The position numbers were made by a program, and so were the translations under genes. A DNA stretch of 64,000 nucleotides, from the NCBI RefSeq assembly GCF_009882935.1, contig NZ_WTVA01000015.1, positions 434,001-498,000 on the forward strand, written 5' to 3'. Shown here in pieces: positions 53,561 to 62,117 of the stretch. Source of the stretch: Sneathiella chungangensis. GTDB lineage: Bacteria > Pseudomonadota > Alphaproteobacteria > Sneathiellales > Sneathiellaceae. Below the pieces are notes generated by a model. It saw nothing but the letters and a program-made list of their open reading frames with translations, had not been told where the DNA came from and made no database searches. Positions within the stretch are counted from its first letter, which is position 1. Every line of letters starts with the position of its first letter.

Positions 53561-54100
53561 TTATGCCGGTTCTTCGGGGACTTCAAAGAAATCCTCTGCC
53601 AGATCAACAACCACGCGGCCGCCAGCAACGTCCACCTCGGGCACCATCTCGACGGTAAACGGAACGAGGACCGCCGCCTTGGCGCCTTTCCCGTCCGGCA
53701 CGATTTCCAGCATATCCCCCGCGCCAAAATCATGCAGGCGCAGGATGGTACCGAATTTCTCACCGTCCTGAAAGAATACCGGCAGGCCGATCAGGTCAGC
53801 ATGATAGTATTCTTCCGCTTCTTCCGTTTCGGGCAATCTGTCCCGCGACACATAAAGCTCTACCCCTTTGAGGGCTTCGGCCGCGTTGCGATCTGATATA
53901 CCCTTTATCCGCACCACCGGCAAACCTTTGCTGACACCGACGACCTTCAATTCGAAAGTCGTCTTGCCCGACGCATCCCGCAGGGGGCCATAGGCGGCAA
54001 TATCCTCCGGATATTCGGTGAAACTCTTGATCTTCACCTCGCCCTTGATACCCTTCGCCCCGACGATCACGCCAAGCAGCAACAATTTTGCCTCAGGCAC
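53561..54100 (-). CDS. rimM: ribosome maturation factor RimM
   Basis: Helps assemble the 30S head and binds S19. It has an N-terminal barrel (LLGVIVGAKGIKGEVKIKSF) and a C-terminal PRC barrel (EYYHADLIGLPVF, HDFGAGDMLEIVP). 179 residues. Lies between rpsP and trmD. Confidence 0.95.
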   Translation of the reverse strand: MPEAKLLLLGVIVGAKGIKGEVKIKSFTEYPEDIAAYGPLRDASGKTTFELKVVGVSKGLPVVRIKGISDRNAAEALKGVELYVSRDRLPETEEAEEYYHADLIGLPVFFQDGEKFGTILRLHDFGAGDMLEIVPDGKGAKAAVLVPFTVEMVPEVDVAGGRVVVDLAEDFFEVPEEPA

Positions 54101-54112
54101 GGCTTTGCGCCC

Positions 54113-54595
54113 TTAAGCCTCGGCCTTCTGCTCGGCATCCTCTGCAGGCGCTTCTTCCGCGGCGGCTTCTTCAGCAGGAGCCTCTTCCGCAGGAGCTTCT
54201 TCAGCCGGTGCTTCCTCTGCCGGAGCTTCCGCTTCCGCAGCGGCGGCTTCTTCCGCTGCCTTGCGAGCCTCTTCCTGCTCGCGCAGGCGTTCCTGTGCCT
54301 TGGCTTTCGGCTTGGCTTTTTCCGGGTTGTTGGAAACCGGCTTCTCACCGAGACCCGCCGACGCCATCAGCCGGGCAACGCGATCGGTTGCCTTCGCACC
54401 GTTACCGATCCAGTACTGGATCCGCTCCCCGTTCAGGGACACACGGTTTTCATCATCCTTCGGAAGCATCGGGTTATAGGTGCCCAGACGCTCAATATAC
54501 CGTCCATCGCGCGGGCTGCTGGCTTCTGCAACAACAACGCGGTAGAAGGGACGCTTCTTCGCGCCCTGACGGGTAAGGCGAATTTTAAGTGCCAT
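54113..54595 (-). CDS. rpsP: 30S ribosomal protein S16 with acidic repeat tail
   Basis: The core (about 1-85) is standard S16: [45 protein letters not shown]. It is followed by a basic helical stretch (about 88-112) and then an Ala/Glu-rich tail with six APAEE-like units, for 160 residues in total against about 80-90 in typical S16. First gene of rpsP-rimM-trmD-rplS, 34 bp after ffh. Confidence 0.96.
   Translation of the reverse strand: MALKIRLTRQGAKKRPFYRVVVAEASSPRDGRYIERLGTYNPMLPKDDENRVSLNGERIQYWIGNGAKATDRVARLMASAGLGEKPVSNNPEKAKPKAKAQERLREQEEARKAAEEAAAAEAEAPAEEAPAEEAPAEEAPAEEAAAEEAPAEDAEQKAEA
54137..54226 (-). repeat. 15-bp tandem repeat coding for APAEE units in rpsP
   Basis: About six in-frame 15-bp units encode APAEE, with AAAEE and APAED variants, in the S16 C-terminal tail. 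The unit length keeps the frame, so copy number could vary without disrupting the gene. Confidence 0.75.
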
Positions 54596-54629
54596 ATTAC
54601 GCTCTTTCCTTTAACGAACTCAATTTCGG

Positions 54630-55991
54630 TTAAAACTTCATTCCCGGCGGCAAAAGCCCCTGCATGCCTCCGCGTGCAATGCCTTTCTTGCCGAGTTTCT
54701 TCACTTTTTTCATCATGTCCGCCATCTGCTTATGCTGTTTCAGCAGGCGGTTGACATCCTGAACACTCATGCCGGAACCCGCGGCGATACGTTTCTTGCG
54801 GGAGGCGGCAATAATCTGCGGATTGCGCCGTTCCTTCGGCGTCATGGACTGGATCATTGCCTCCTGACGGATCAAAAGACGATCGTCGAGGTTGGCCGAA
54901 TCCAGCTGCTTCTTCATTTTACCAATGCCGGGGAGCATGCCGACCAGGCTGTTCATGCCGCCCATCTTGCGCATCTGGCGCAATTGGCTCGCCAGATCAT
55001 CAAGGTCGAAATTGCCCTTCTGCATTTTGAGGGCAAGCTTCTCGGCCTCATCCTTCTCAATGGTTTCCGCGGCCTTCTCGACCAGCGAAACGATATCGCC
55101 CATGCCCAGAATACGATTGGCGATCCGGTCCGGATGGAAAGCCTCCAACGCATCCAGCTTTTCGCCGGTACCCAGGAGCTTGATCGGGCAACCGGTGACT
55201 TCGCGCATGGAAAGCGCCGCGCCGCCGCGCCCGTCGCCGTCGATCCGGGTCAAGACGATACCGGTGACATCGACGCGGGACTTGAACTGCTCGGCGACAT
55301 TGACCGCGTCCTGACCGGTCAGGCTGTCGACCACCAGCAGGGTTTCCGTCGGATGCGCCTCCTTGTGAACGGCATCCATCTCCGCCATCAGGGATTCGTC
55401 GACATGCAACCGGCCGGCGGTATCGAGCATGACGATGTCGACACCCTGCAGCTTCGCGGACTGGACGGCGCGCTTTGCAATATCGACCGGCATCTGGCCC
55501 TGAATGATCGGCAGGGTCGCGATCCCCGTCTGCTCACCCAGAATTTTCAGCTGTTCCTGAGCGGCCGGGCGGCGCACGTCGAGAGACGCCATCAGGACCT
55601 TCTTGCCCTGTTTTTCCGTCAGCCATTTCGCGATTTTTGCGGTCGAGGTGGTTTTACCGGAGCCTTGCAGCCCGACCATCATGTAGACAACCGGCGGCAC
55701 GGCAACGAGGTTGAGTTCCTGTTGTTCCGAGCCCAGCATTTCAACCAGCTGGTCATGGACAACCTTGATGACCATCTGCGCCGGATTGACCGATTTCAGG
55801 ACTTCCGTGCCGATCGCCTTGGTCTTGACGCGTTTGACAAAGCTTTTGACAACCGGCAGCGCCACGTCCGCCTCAAGGAGGGCAACGCGCACTTCGCGCA
55901 ACGCCTCCGTGACGTCCGCCTCGGTGAGCGCGCCGCGCTTGGTCAACCGCCCGAGGACGTCGCCCAGTCTGCCTGTCAAGCTTTCGAACAT
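54630..55991 (-). CDS. ffh: signal recognition particle protein Ffh
   Basis: SRP54 GTPase that delivers nascent membrane proteins to FtsY. It has an N domain, a G domain with GLQGSGKTTSTAK, DTAGRLHVDE and TRIDGDGRGGAALS, and a Met-rich M domain (MRKMGGMNSLVGMLPGIGKM). 453 residues. Upstream of rpsP; its partner ftsY is about 2.4 kb away on the other strand. Confidence 0.97.
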   Translation of the reverse strand: MFESLTGRLGDVLGRLTKRGALTEADVTEALREVRVALLEADVALPVVKSFVKRVKTKAIGTEVLKSVNPAQMVIKVVHDQLVEMLGSEQQELNLVAVPPVVYMMVGLQGSGKTTSTAKIAKWLTEKQGKKVLMASLDVRRPAAQEQLKILGEQTGIATLPIIQGQMPVDIAKRAVQSAKLQGVDIVMLDTAGRLHVDESLMAEMDAVHKEAHPTETLLVVDSLTGQDAVNVAEQFKSRVDVTGIVLTRIDGDGRGGAALSMREVTGCPIKLLGTGEKLDALEAFHPDRIANRILGMGDIVSLVEKAAETIEKDEAEKLALKMQKGNFDLDDLASQLRQMRKMGGMNSLVGMLPGIGKMKKQLDSANLDDRLLIRQEAMIQSMTPKERRNPQIIAASRKKRIAAGSGMSVQDVNRLLKQHKQMADMMKKVKKLGKKGIARGGMQGLLPPGMKF

Positions 55992-56238
55992 TCGGTTGTG
56001 AACCCGTTCAAACCAGTTTAAATTTCGTCATCCGTCGGCCGAATACTACAACGCAAAAAACGCCAGGGCGCGAAACTCGCGGGCTGGCGGATACCGTTAC
56101 AGGTACTTCTATGTTGCGACTCGGTTGTCGAGATTGGCGGGAATTAGCCATAGACCCGACCATAAGTCAAGCAGAACCGCGACAGTTCTCCGATAAATAT
56201 GCTGGACCGGACGCGCCGAAACGCCTATATCGCGGGAT

Positions 56239-57078
56239 ATGGAACAGATACCGTTCATAAAGATGCATGGCCTTGGCAATGATTTCGTCATTATTGACGG
56301 GCGTTCGCGGCTGCCCGATCTCTCGGTCGCTGCGCTTCGGGCCATTGCCGACCGGCACCGCGGCGTCGGTTACGACCAGCTGATCGTCATGGAACCGACG
56401 GCGAACGGCGCCGACATCTTCATGCGCATATATAATGCCGATGGCAGCGAGGCGGAGGCTTGCGGCAATGCCACCCGCTGCGTTGCGCATCTGCTGATGG
56501 AAGAGGCCGGCAAGAACGCGGTCACGATAGAAACACGCGCCGGGCTTCTTGCCGGAACGACAGAAGACCGCCAGCACATTGTGATTGATATGGGCGCGCC
56601 GAAACTCGGGTGGCGGGACATCCCCCTCTCGCGGGAGGAGGATACGGCCCATATTAATCTGACGGTCGGGCCGCTGGCCGATCCTGTCGGGGTGAATATG
56701 GGTAATCCGCACGCGGTCTTTTTCGTCGACGATGCGGATACGGTAGATCTTGAAAAATGGGGACCGATTGCGGAAATCGATCCGATTTTCCCGAAACGCG
56801 CCAACATCAGTATCGCGAGCAAAATGGATGCAGGCAATTTCCGCCTTCGGGTGTGGGAGCGCGGTGTCGGCATTACGCTTGCCTGCGGTTCGGCGGCCTG
56901 CGCCACGATCGTCGCGGCAAATATCCGCGGGCTTGCCGGTAAGGACGCGCGCCTGCATCTGGATGGCGGCCCCCTCGATATGCGGATTGGCGACAATGGG
57001 CATGTCTTTATGGGCGGACCGATTGCGACGTCCTATCGCGGCGTTCTCGACGCTGGCCTGCTGACGGGAGCGGCCTAG
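56239..57078 (+). CDS. dapF: diaminopimelate epimerase
   Basis: Converts LL- to meso-diaminopimelate for peptidoglycan and lysine. Catalytic cysteines are C75 (EACGNATRC) and C216 (LACGSAACAT). MHGLGNDFVIID at the start and MGNPHAVFFVDD in the middle are typical. 279 residues. The stop overlaps the mtaB GTG by one base (TAGTG). Confidence 0.97.
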   Translation: MEQIPFIKMHGLGNDFVIIDGRSRLPDLSVAALRAIADRHRGVGYDQLIVMEPTANGADIFMRIYNADGSEAEACGNATRCVAHLLMEEAGKNAVTIETRAGLLAGTTEDRQHIVIDMGAPKLGWRDIPLSREEDTAHINLTVGPLADPVGVNMGNPHAVFFVDDADTVDLEKWGPIAEIDPIFPKRANISIASKMDAGNFRLRVWERGVGITLACGSAACATIVAANIRGLAGKDARLHLDGGPLDMRIGDNGHVFMGGPIATSYRGVLDAGLLTGAA

Positions 57079-58358
57079 TGGGAGAGATCAAGCCGCTCAC
57101 CGCACCGGAGATCGTCACCTTCGGCTGCCGCCTGAATACCTACGAATCCGAAGTGATGCGCGGCCATGCCCTGTCCGCAGGAATGACCAATACCGTCATC
57201 ATCAATAGCTGCGCCGTCACCAATGAAGCGGAACGTCAGGCCCGGCAAGCGGTGCGCAAGGCGCGCCGGGAACATCCGGACGCCAAGATCATCGTCACCG
57301 GTTGCGCCGCCCAGACCAATCCGGATCAATTTGCACGGATGCCGGAGGTAAATCAGGTCCTCGGCAATTTGGAAAAGCTCGAACCGCAGTCTTTCGGCCT
57401 TGAAGAGACGGAACGGGTCCAGGTCAATGACATCATGTCAGCGGAAGAAACGGCGGGCCACCTGATCGAAGGCTTCGACGGCCGGGCGCGCGCATTTCTC
57501 CAGATCCAGAACGGCTGCAATCATCGCTGCACCTTCTGCATCATTCCCTATGGTCGCGGCAACAGCCGCTCCGTGCCCCTTGGCGCCATTGTCGATCAGG
57601 CCCGCTCCCTCGCCGGGAACGGTTACAAGGAATTTGTCCTGACCGGCGTTGACATCACGGCCTATGGCGAAGATTTGCCGGGCCGGCCAACCCTGGGGCA
57701 GATGTGTCGCCGCCTGCTTGCGGCGGTTCCGGAAATCGCGCATCTGCGGCTTTCCTCCCTCGATCCCGTGGAAGTGGATGACGACCTCTGGCGGCTGATC
57801 GAGAACGAACCCCGTCTGATGCCGCATCTTCATATCAGCTTGCAGGCGGGCGATGACATGGTCCTGAAAAGGATGAAACGGCGGCACTTGCGAGGCGATG
57901 TCTATGATTTCGTGGAGAAGGCGCGGCGGCTTCGGCCCGATGTTGTCTTCGGCGCGGATATCATTGCCGGGTTCCCCACGGAAACGGACGACATGGCGGC
58001 CAACAGCCTCCGGCTGGTCGAAGAATGCGACGTCGCCTATCTACATGTGTTCCCCTATTCCGCCCGACCCGGAACGCCGGCGGCGAAGATGCCGCAGGTA
58101 CCGGGCGACATCCGTAAGGCGCGTGCGGCTGTCCTGCGCGAAGCCGGCGAACGGAACCTTTCCCGCTTTCTTGAAAGTCTGGTGGGAAGCGAACAGTCCG
58201 TTCTCGTAGAGAATGAGACGACCGGCCGCACCCGCCATTACGCCCCCGTTGATTTCGGATTCAAGGCGGAAAGCGGCGACATCATATCAGTCCATATTGC
58301 ACAGACCGATGGCAGGAAACTGATCGCCCCGACTCTAGTGAAAGCGAACGTAGCATGA
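57078..58358 (+). CDS. mtaB: tRNA t6A37 methylthiotransferase MtaB
   Basis: Radical-SAM methylthiotransferase that converts t6A37 to ms2t6A37. The N-terminal cluster domain (TFGCRLNTYESEVM, NSCAVTNEAERQARQ) is followed by radical-SAM cysteines C147, C151 and C154 (CNHRCTFC) and a C-terminal TRAM-like part. The NSCAVTNEAE motif favours MtaB over MiaB. GTG start overlapping dapF; 426 residues. The stop overlaps ftsY by 4 bp. Confidence 0.95.
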   Translation: MGEIKPLTAPEIVTFGCRLNTYESEVMRGHALSAGMTNTVIINSCAVTNEAERQARQAVRKARREHPDAKIIVTGCAAQTNPDQFARMPEVNQVLGNLEKLEPQSFGLEETERVQVNDIMSAEETAGHLIEGFDGRARAFLQIQNGCNHRCTFCIIPYGRGNSRSVPLGAIVDQARSLAGNGYKEFVLTGVDITAYGEDLPGRPTLGQMCRRLLAAVPEIAHLRLSSLDPVEVDDDLWRLIENEPRLMPHLHISLQAGDDMVLKRMKRRHLRGDVYDFVEKARRLRPDVVFGADIIAGFPTETDDMAANSLRLVEECDVAYLHVFPYSARPGTPAAKMPQVPGDIRKARAAVLREAGERNLSRFLESLVGSEQSVLVENETTGRTRHYAPVDFGFKAESGDIISVHIAQTDGRKLIAPTLVKANVA

Positions 58359-59296
58359 GCGAAACGAAAGAGAAAAAAAGCTGGTTCGGCAAACTCCGCG
58401 ACGGGTTGAAGCGCTCCTCCTCCGCGATCTCCAGCGGGATCACCGATATTTTCACAAAGCGCAAGCTCGACGACGACGTCATCGAGGAGCTGGAGGAATT
58501 GCTGATCAGCGGGGATCTTGGAGTCACCACGGCAGCGCGCATCGCTGCCAATATCGCCAAAACACGCTACGACAAGGAAATCGCGCCGGAGGAAATCCGG
58601 GCCGCGCTTGCGGATGAGGTCGCGGCCATTCTCGATCCCGTTGCAATACCCTTCACGCTGGATGAAAGCCGCAAGCCCCATGTCGCTCTCATTGTCGGCG
58701 TGAACGGTTCGGGAAAGACAACGACAATCGGTAAATTCGCGAAGCAATACCGGGCAGCAGGCAAGAAAGTGGTTCTCGCCGCGGGGGATACATTTCGCGC
58801 GGCCGCCGTAGAACAGCTCCAGGTCTGGGGTCAACGGACCGGATGCGACGTCGTCACGACAAAGGTTGGCGGCGATGCCGCGGGCCTGGCCTACAGCGCC
58901 ATGGAAAAGGCGAAGGCCGACGGCGCTGATCTGTTGCTGATCGATACGGCGGGACGGCTTCAGAATAAATCTGATCTGATGGCGGAGCTCGAAAAAGTCC
59001 TGCGCGTTATCAAGAAGCTCGACCCCGACGCGCCCCATTCCTGTCTTCTGGTGCTGGATGCCACGACAGGGCAGAATGCGCTGAACCAGGTGGAGATTTT
59101 CGGCAAAGTCTGCAATGTCACCGGCCTGGTGATGACGAAGCTTGACGGCACGGCGCGCGGCGGCGTTCTGGTGGCAATCGCGGATCGGTTCGGCCTGCCG
59201 GTTCATGCCATCGGCGTTGGGGAAGGCGAAGACGATCTGCAGCCCTTCGCCGCGCGGGATTTTGCCCGCGCCCTCTCCGGCGTCGGCAGTCTCTGA
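58355..59296 (+). CDS. ftsY: signal recognition particle receptor FtsY
   Basis: Membrane-associated GTPase receptor for Ffh. It has an N-terminal basic stretch, no long acidic A domain, an NG core with GVNGSGKTTTIGK, DTAGRLQNK and TKLDGTARGG. 313 residues, the short form. ATGA overlap with mtaB. Confidence 0.97.
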   Translation: MSETKEKKSWFGKLRDGLKRSSSAISSGITDIFTKRKLDDDVIEELEELLISGDLGVTTAARIAANIAKTRYDKEIAPEEIRAALADEVAAILDPVAIPFTLDESRKPHVALIVGVNGSGKTTTIGKFAKQYRAAGKKVVLAAGDTFRAAAVEQLQVWGQRTGCDVVTTKVGGDAAGLAYSAMEKAKADGADLLLIDTAGRLQNKSDLMAELEKVLRVIKKLDPDAPHSCLLVLDATTGQNALNQVEIFGKVCNVTGLVMTKLDGTARGGVLVAIADRFGLPVHAIGVGEGEDDLQPFAARDFARALSGVGSL

Positions 59297-59313
59297 AAAG
59301 GAAAGAAGTACAG

Positions 59314-59889
59314 ATGGCGACGGGAAAACAAATGCCGAAGGGATTGAAGCCGGCAACGGAGCTTGGGCCGATCGCCGTATTTTTCGCCGCGTATTATTTC
59401 GGCGATCTCTTCGTTGCGACCGGCGCGATCATGATCACGACGGTGATCGCCCTCGCCATCTCCTATTACTACACCAGAACCCTCCCCATGATGCCAATGG
59501 TCACGGCGGTTGTCGTCATGGTGTTCGGCGGACTCACGCTGTATCTGAATGATGAAACCTTCATCAAGATGAAACCGACAATCATCTACGGCATCTTTGC
59601 CGCCGTATTATTTGCCGGGATCCTGCTCGGAAAGTCTTTCGTTAAAGTGTTGTTTGATAATTTCTGGAATCTCGATGACAGCGGATGGCACAAGCTGACG
59701 ATCCGGCTCGGTATCTTCTTTTTGTTGATGGCGGTTGCCAACGAGATTATCTGGCGCAACGTCTCGACGGAGCTTTGGGTGAATATAAAGGTTTTCGGCT
59801 TTACCGCGGCCACATTCCTCTTTTTCATCGCACAGGTTCCGATGATCACTCGTCACATGAGACAGGAAAAAACAGATCCGGACGCATGA
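59314..59889 (+). CDS. ispZ: inner membrane septation protein (IspZ/YciB family)
   Basis: Integral membrane protein with about five TM segments. It has the family start LKPATELGPIAVFFAAYYF and the conserved DSGWHKLTIRLGIFFLLM / ANEIIWRNVSTELW region. 191 residues. It follows ftsY by 17 bp and overlaps the DUF3445 gene by ATGA. Linked to septation and envelope organisation in the family. Confidence 0.93.
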   Translation: MATGKQMPKGLKPATELGPIAVFFAAYYFGDLFVATGAIMITTVIALAISYYYTRTLPMMPMVTAVVVMVFGGLTLYLNDETFIKMKPTIIYGIFAAVLFAGILLGKSFVKVLFDNFWNLDDSGWHKLTIRLGIFFLLMAVANEIIWRNVSTELWVNIKVFGFTAATFLFFIAQVPMITRHMRQEKTDPDA

Positions 59890-60734
59890 GCCTGCGCTAC
59901 TTTCCACTCGACGGCACGGATTTCCGCCTGAGCATGGGACTGCAGGCCTTGAGAAGCCGGTCCTTCCTCGACATCGATCAGGATTTTGCACGTGACATTG
60001 CCGAGAAGAAACGGCTGCTTGACGAATATCGCGATCATGTCGTGGCGGAGACAGATGGAACGCGAACCGCACAGAATGAAATCCTCGCCCTTATCAAGAC
60101 GGAACGCAACGCCCATCATCCGGATGCCCCGGCGCCCTTGATACCGGAGAGCGAATCCTCACCGCTCGTCCAGGCGGCGCTTCACGTGCAGGAAGACCTC
60201 GTCCTGATGCGGGAATCCCCGGATGGTTATATTCTTGCGGCGGCCTGTGTCTGCTTTCCGACGGGCTGGAACCTCGTTGAGAAAGTCGGTCGCCCCATGC
60301 AGTCCATTCACCAGCCCGTACCCGGGCTCAACGATCACATCGGCGCCCCCATCGACCGGTTTTTCCGCAATTTGAGACCCGGGAAAAAAGTCGAACGGTT
60401 CAACTGGGGGCTCTATGACAGCGACACCCTGTTTCAGCCGGGATGGTGGCGCCGCGACCGGTCGGTCGATCGCTCGATAACGGCTGAAAATATCGGTGAG
60501 CGGATATTCTTCCGGGTCGAACGGCAAACGCTGCAGCGTCTTCCAAATGCCTCGGACATCCTCTTTACGATCCGGATTTTCAACAACAGCCTGTCCGAAA
60601 TTTGCGAAAGCCAGGACCGCGCCGCGCGGCTTCTAAACGGGATTGAGACGATGGGCGCCGACATGCAGCGCTATAAATCTCTCCCCCGCTATAAATCGCT
60701 GCTCCTTGATTTCCTTGGAAAAACCGCCGCTTAG
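59886..60734 (+). CDS. DUF3445 / haem-dependent oxidative N-demethylase family protein
   Basis: The 282-residue DUF3445 protein has conserved CFPTGWNLVEKVGRPM and SIHQPVPGLNDHI segments and FNWGLYDSDTLF. Characterised relatives bind haem and oxidatively N-demethylate dimethylamine-type substrates; the substrate here is unknown. ATG 59886 overlaps the ispZ stop; an upstream in-frame start inside ispZ is rejected. Its stop shares bases with the convergent DUF4197 gene. Confidence 0.88.
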   Translation: MSLRYFPLDGTDFRLSMGLQALRSRSFLDIDQDFARDIAEKKRLLDEYRDHVVAETDGTRTAQNEILALIKTERNAHHPDAPAPLIPESESSPLVQAALHVQEDLVLMRESPDGYILAAACVCFPTGWNLVEKVGRPMQSIHQPVPGLNDHIGAPIDRFFRNLRPGKKVERFNWGLYDSDTLFQPGWWRRDRSVDRSITAENIGERIFFRVERQTLQRLPNASDILFTIRIFNNSLSEICESQDRAARLLNGIETMGADMQRYKSLPRYKSLLLDFLGKTAA

Positions 60735-61495
60735 TTCCCGAACACCGTCTTCAGGATTTCCGTTGTCTGCTTGATAGGATCCTTCCGAATGGCCGCCTCC
60801 TGCTCAGCGAGATAGTGAAACAATCCTTCCAGCGTCATCTCTGTCGCATACTCTGTCAGGTCGGTCTGGATATCCGGAACCAGGGGATAGGTTTTATATT
60901 GGGAGACCAGATTGTCGTAGGCGGTGATCGCGCCGACATCCTGCAGGGATTGTTCGACGACCGGACGCACCGTTTCTGTCAGTTCCGCCGTCGAGACCTT
61001 GCGGAAATACTGCGTTGCCGCATCATCAGGTCCGCTATAGATTGACTGCGCATCCTCAAGCGTCATCGAGGAAATGGCATTATAGATGATTTCCTTGGTT
61101 TTCGGGGCGGCCGCTTCCGCGCCACGGTTAAGCCGCTCCTCCACTTCATCCGCCATGCCGGAAAGACCGAATTTTCTCAACAACTCCTGCGCCTGCTGCA
61201 TTTTCTCGGGAAGCGGAATATGGATGGCCGGATCGCCGTTATATCCATCAACCGTCCCAATCTGCTCGACGACCGTTTCGGTGCCGACACGGAGCGCTTC
61301 CTTGAGCCCCTCTGTGATCTGTTCCGTGGATAGACCATTTGTCGTGGCCCCACTGCTCGAGCCACCGGTCGCGGAAGACGTCGTGTCCGTAATCGTCTTT
61401 TGTATCTTGTCGAGCAGTCCGGCGGCCGAACTCCCGGTCATCGCCAGTGCAAGAAACGTCCCCATAAGGGCTGCCGCCGTCATTTTTTTCATCAT
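60731..61495 (-). CDS. DUF4197 family exported protein
   Basis: The 254-residue protein has a signal peptide (about 1-25, ending GSSAAG) and the DUF4197 helical domain (GLLDKIQKTITDTT, GLKEALRVGTETVV, DPAIHIPLPEKMQ). ATG 61495 (MMKKM) has GGAGAGG upstream; the frame open to 61534 overlaps the NUDIX gene. Exported protein of unknown function. Follows the NUDIX gene and overlaps the DUF3445 stop by 4 bp. Confidence 0.9.
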   Translation of the reverse strand: MMKKMTAAALMGTFLALAMTGSSAAGLLDKIQKTITDTTSSATGGSSSGATTNGLSTEQITEGLKEALRVGTETVVEQIGTVDGYNGDPAIHIPLPEKMQQAQELLRKFGLSGMADEVEERLNRGAEAAAPKTKEIIYNAISSMTLEDAQSIYSGPDDAATQYFRKVSTAELTETVRPVVEQSLQDVGAITAYDNLVSQYKTYPLVPDIQTDLTEYATEMTLEGLFHYLAEQEAAIRKDPIKQTTEILKTVFGN

Positions 61496-61514
61496 CGCGA
61501 TCCTCTCCGGCCAA

Positions 61515-62078
61515 TCAGCGCCGTATAATTTCAAGTGATTTTCTCAGTATGTCGCCCGTCGCGTTCGCGAACGGCGTATAACTCTCTCGGTCCTTGATGT
61601 CCTGATATTGATGTAGCGCCCAATAGACGGTTGGAAAGGCAAGATCGTTCCATGGTATCTCCGACCAGTCAAAAAGCCGGACTTCCAGCGATTCCGGACC
61701 TGCCGAAAATTCCGGACGATCCAGAACCGCGCGATACATAATCTGCACCTGACTGATATGCGTGACGCTATAGACGGCGAGAAGGTCGCGGATGCGAATT
61801 TTGGCCTGCGCTTCCTCAAAGGCTTCGCGGACGGCGCCATCAGCCGTTGTTTCATTCTGCTCGAGAAACCCTGCCGGCAGCGTCCAGAAGCCTTTGCGTG
61901 GATTAATCGCCCGCTTACACAGCAGGAACTTGTCCTCATAGGTGACGATGGATCCAACGACTATTTTCGGGTTGTCGTAATGAATCCAGCCACAATCCGC
62001 GCAGACGTGACGTTCCATATTGTCGCCCGCCGGGACCTTGCGCTCAAACGCGTAATCATCTGGGTTTGTCGATGCCAA
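61515..62078 (-). CDS. NUDIX hydrolase with N-terminal zinc-ribbon segment
   Basis: The 187-residue protein has CADCGWIHYDNPK near the N-terminus (half of a zinc ribbon) and a Nudix box from G70 region (GFLEQNET, then REAFEEAQA). The last Gly of the box is Gln, a variant seen in this subgroup. Likely hydrolyses a nucleotide-sugar or dinucleotide; substrate unknown. The best start is TTG at 62078. First gene of a pair with DUF4197. Confidence 0.88.
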   Translation of the reverse strand: MASTNPDDYAFERKVPAGDNMERHVCADCGWIHYDNPKIVVGSIVTYEDKFLLCKRAINPRKGFWTLPAGFLEQNETTADGAVREAFEEAQAKIRIRDLLAVYSVTHISQVQIMYRAVLDRPEFSAGPESLEVRLFDWSEIPWNDLAFPTVYWALHQYQDIKDRESYTPFANATGDILRKSLEIIRR

Positions 62079-62117
62079 TGCTTTACCGATAAGGATGGGT
62101 ATAAAAAAAAGACGGTA

